6,341 bases of DNA from an uncultured Collinsella sp. Lineage in GTDB: Bacteria; Actinomycetota; Coriobacteriia; Coriobacteriales; Coriobacteriaceae. The position numbers and the translations under genes were made by a program. Shown one piece after another: positions 4,986 through 6,341 of this stretch (its first letter is position 1; each line of letters starts with the position of its first letter). The DNA is taken from positions 1 through 6,341 of the forward strand of contig CAJMBB010000108.1 in the NCBI GenBank assembly GCA_905211615.1, written 5' to 3'. Below the pieces are notes generated by a model that worked only from the letters and a program-made list of their open reading frames with translations, searched no databases and was not told the DNA's origin.

Positions 4986-6200
4986 ATGAAATACGACTTT
5001 AGCTCGCTTATCGACCGCCACGGCATGGACTCCATCGCCGTTGATTCTTGGGGTGAGATCCCCGGCATGGCTCCAAACGCACCCGACGAGGGCTTCGATC
5101 GCATTCCCATGTGGGTGGCGGACATGAACTTCGCCACGGTGCCCACGGTCCAGGAACACATCATTCAGCGTGCCCAGCACCCCATGTTTGGCTATTTCAA
5201 TCCGCGCTCCGAGTATTTCGACCGCATCATCGAATGGCAGAGTCGCCGCAATGGCGTCGAGGGTCTGCGCCCTGAACATATCGGTTACGAAAACGGCGTG
5301 CTGGGCGGTGTCGTGTCGACGCTGCGCGCGTATGTCCAGCCGGGCGATGCGGTGCTGGTCCACAGCCCCACCTACATCGGCTTTACCAAGTCCATTGAGG
5401 CCGCGGGCTATCGTATTGTCCATAGCCCGCTTAAGCTCGATGATCAGGGCGTGTGGCGCATGGACTTTGAGGACATGGAGCGCAAGCTCGCTCAAAACCA
5501 CATCCATGCCGCGGTGTTCTGCTCGCCGCACAATCCCTGCGGCCGCGTATGGGAGCGTGACGAGATCGAGCGCGCCATGGACATCTATCGTCAGCACGAT
5601 TGCGTGGTGATCTCGGACGAGATTTGGTCCGATATCATCCTGCCGGGCCACAAGCATATCCCGACGCAGTCGGTGAGCGAGGATGCCCGCATGCGCACGG
5701 TTGCCCTCTACGCGCCCAGCAAGACGTTCAACCTGGCGGGCCTGGTCGGCAGCTACCACATCATCTATAACGAGACGCTGCGCGACCGCGTGTGCGCCGT
5801 GTCCAACAAGACCCACTACAACGAGATGAATGTCCTCTCCATGCATGCGCTTATCGGTGCCTACCAGCCGCAGGGCTATGAGTGGGTGGACGAGCTCAAT
5901 CAGGTGCTTGCCGGCAATATCGAGTACTTCTGCAATTACGTGGACGAGCATTTTGAGGGCGTGTCCTATTCGCGTCCGCAGGGCACGTACATGGTGTTTC
6001 TGGACTGCACCGAGTGGTGCCGCGAGCATGGCCGCGATATTCAGTGGCTGCTCGACGAGGGGGCGCGCGTGGGCGTGGGGTATCAGGACGGCCGCCCGTT
6101 CCACGGGCCCTGCCACATTCGCGTGAATCTGGCGCTGCCGCTTTCGCGCGTAAGGGAGGCGTGCGACCGCCTGGACCACTACGTTTTTAATGCACGGTAA
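4986..6200 (+). CDS. MalY/PatB-family PLP enzyme, probable cystathionine beta-lyase
   Basis: A 404-residue cytoplasmic fold-type I pyridoxal-phosphate enzyme, close to the usual length of MalY/PatB C-S lyases. These split cystathionine or cysteine conjugates into homocysteine or a thiol, plus pyruvate and ammonia, and so feed methionine synthesis or release sulfide. The N-terminal PMWVADMNF (41-49) is the family hallmark. SPTY (127-130) places the tyrosine that stacks on the cofactor; SPHNPCGR (180-187) holds Asn183; SDEIWSDI (210-217) holds Asp211, which pairs with the pyridine nitrogen; APSKTFNLAG (243-252) carries the Schiff-base Lys246. HIRVNLA (377-383) supplies Arg379 for the substrate carboxylate. 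The ATG follows GGGAG (4975-4979) by six bases. The gene is complete. Aminotransferase activity or an E. coli MalY-like regulatory role cannot be excluded; the symbol is left blank because MalY and PatB cannot be separated by eye. Confidence 0.93.
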   Translation: MKYDFSSLIDRHGMDSIAVDSWGEIPGMAPNAPDEGFDRIPMWVADMNFATVPTVQEHIIQRAQHPMFGYFNPRSEYFDRIIEWQSRRNGVEGLRPEHIGYENGVLGGVVSTLRAYVQPGDAVLVHSPTYIGFTKSIEAAGYRIVHSPLKLDDQGVWRMDFEDMERKLAQNHIHAAVFCSPHNPCGRVWERDEIERAMDIYRQHDCVVISDEIWSDIILPGHKHIPTQSVSEDARMRTVALYAPSKTFNLAGLVGSYHIIYNETLRDRVCAVSNKTHYNEMNVLSMHALIGAYQPQGYEWVDELNQVLAGNIEYFCNYVDEHFEGVSYSRPQGTYMVFLDCTEWCREHGRDIQWLLDEGARVGVGYQDGRPFHGPCHIRVNLALPLSRVREACDRLDHYVFNAR

Positions 6201-6210
6201 GTGAGCACTG

Positions 6211-6252
6211 CATGCGGGGCCTTCTGCCAAGTCGGCTGGAAGGCCCCGCATG
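6211..6252. terminator. Strong GC-rich hairpin after the MalY/PatB gene, no T-tract
   Basis: CATGCGGGGCCTTC (6211-6224) and GAAGGCCCCGCATG (6239-6252) form 14 perfect pairs. The interior adds GCC (6226-6228) with GGC (6234-6236), leaving a five-base loop AAGTC. It begins ten bases after the stop, the usual place for a terminator, but is followed by GTAAAACG and not by T residues. It may terminate weakly or protect the mRNA 3' end. Confidence 0.6.
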
Positions 6253-6293
6253 GTAAAACGTCTGTAACCATTGGGCACTCGTGTGGTTTTGTT

Positions 6294-6302
6294 TGCTATT
6301 AT
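6294..6302 (+). promoter_or_regulatory. Extended -10 promoter for a gene beyond the window
   Basis: TGCTATTAT combines the TGn extension with TATTAT, five of six -10 bases. No good -35 is seen at 17 bases; TTGGGC at 6271-6276 is 20 bases away. Transcription would start near 6309, just before the truncated palindrome. Confidence 0.4.
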
Positions 6303-6322
6303 TTTCGAGGCTTCGGTAGTTT

Positions 6323-6341
6323 GTGTGACAAGGGGCTAGCC
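6323..6341. repeat. REP-like palindrome, GTGACAA family, copy 3, cut by window end
   Basis: GTGTGACAAGGGGCTAGCC reaches the last base. GGCTAGCC is itself palindromic, so the centre of symmetry is at CTAG. If the pattern of copy 1 holds, the right arm CCTTGTCACAC should follow outside the window. Confidence 0.55.

Noticed and set aside
3861..6278. 805-codon open frame on the minus strand
   Set aside because: It runs antisense to trmO and the MalY/PatB gene and through the start of the XRE gene. Its translation is rich in His, Arg and Ala with no recognisable domain, as expected opposite GC-rich coding DNA.

Overview
The window looks like an ordinary chromosomal stretch of a fairly GC-rich Gram-positive bacterium. 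Protein family flavour, AGGAG-type ribosome binding sites and several families of perfect intergenic palindromes suggest the Actinomycetota class Coriobacteriia, most likely Collinsella or a close relative. That assignment is inference from family resemblance and was not tested by a search.

Layout. (1) 31-1296, plus strand: a complete 12-helix MFS transporter with a strong ribosome site, followed by a good intrinsic terminator (1347-1375). (2) 1376-1744: 369 bases with no credible gene. They hold a GTGACAAAG palindrome, a 183-base MITE-like element with 31/32-base terminal inverted repeats and a second nested inverted repeat, a candidate promoter, and a second GTGACAAAG-type hairpin that would lie in the dus leader. 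(3) 1745-2698, plus strand: a complete tRNA-dihydrouridine synthase. (4) 2699-2874: a convergent intergenic gap with two unrelated long palindromes in tandem. (5) 3999-2875, minus strand: a probable two-gene operon of a three-domain regulator (XRE helix-turn-helix, four-cysteine zinc ribbon, TipAS-like ligand-binding domain) and a small CPYC glutaredoxin. (6) 4000-4139: a divergent control region with a regulator promoter, an adjacent inverted repeat that could be its operator, and a -10 box placed so that trmO would be leaderless. (7) 4140-4877, plus strand: trmO, the tRNA m6t6A methyltransferase. (8) 4986-6200, plus strand: a MalY/PatB-type PLP enzyme (probable cystathionine beta-lyase). (9) 6201-6341: a 14-bp perfect hairpin lacking a U-tract, an extended -10 promoter and the first half of another GTGACAA palindrome, cut by the window end.

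The genes do not form one pathway. Two (dus, trmO) modify tRNA, and one pair (regulator and glutaredoxin) looks like a ligand- or redox-sensing module. The most notable content is the density of structured intergenic repeats and the unusual domain fusion in the regulator. No convincing new defence or mobile system is visible.
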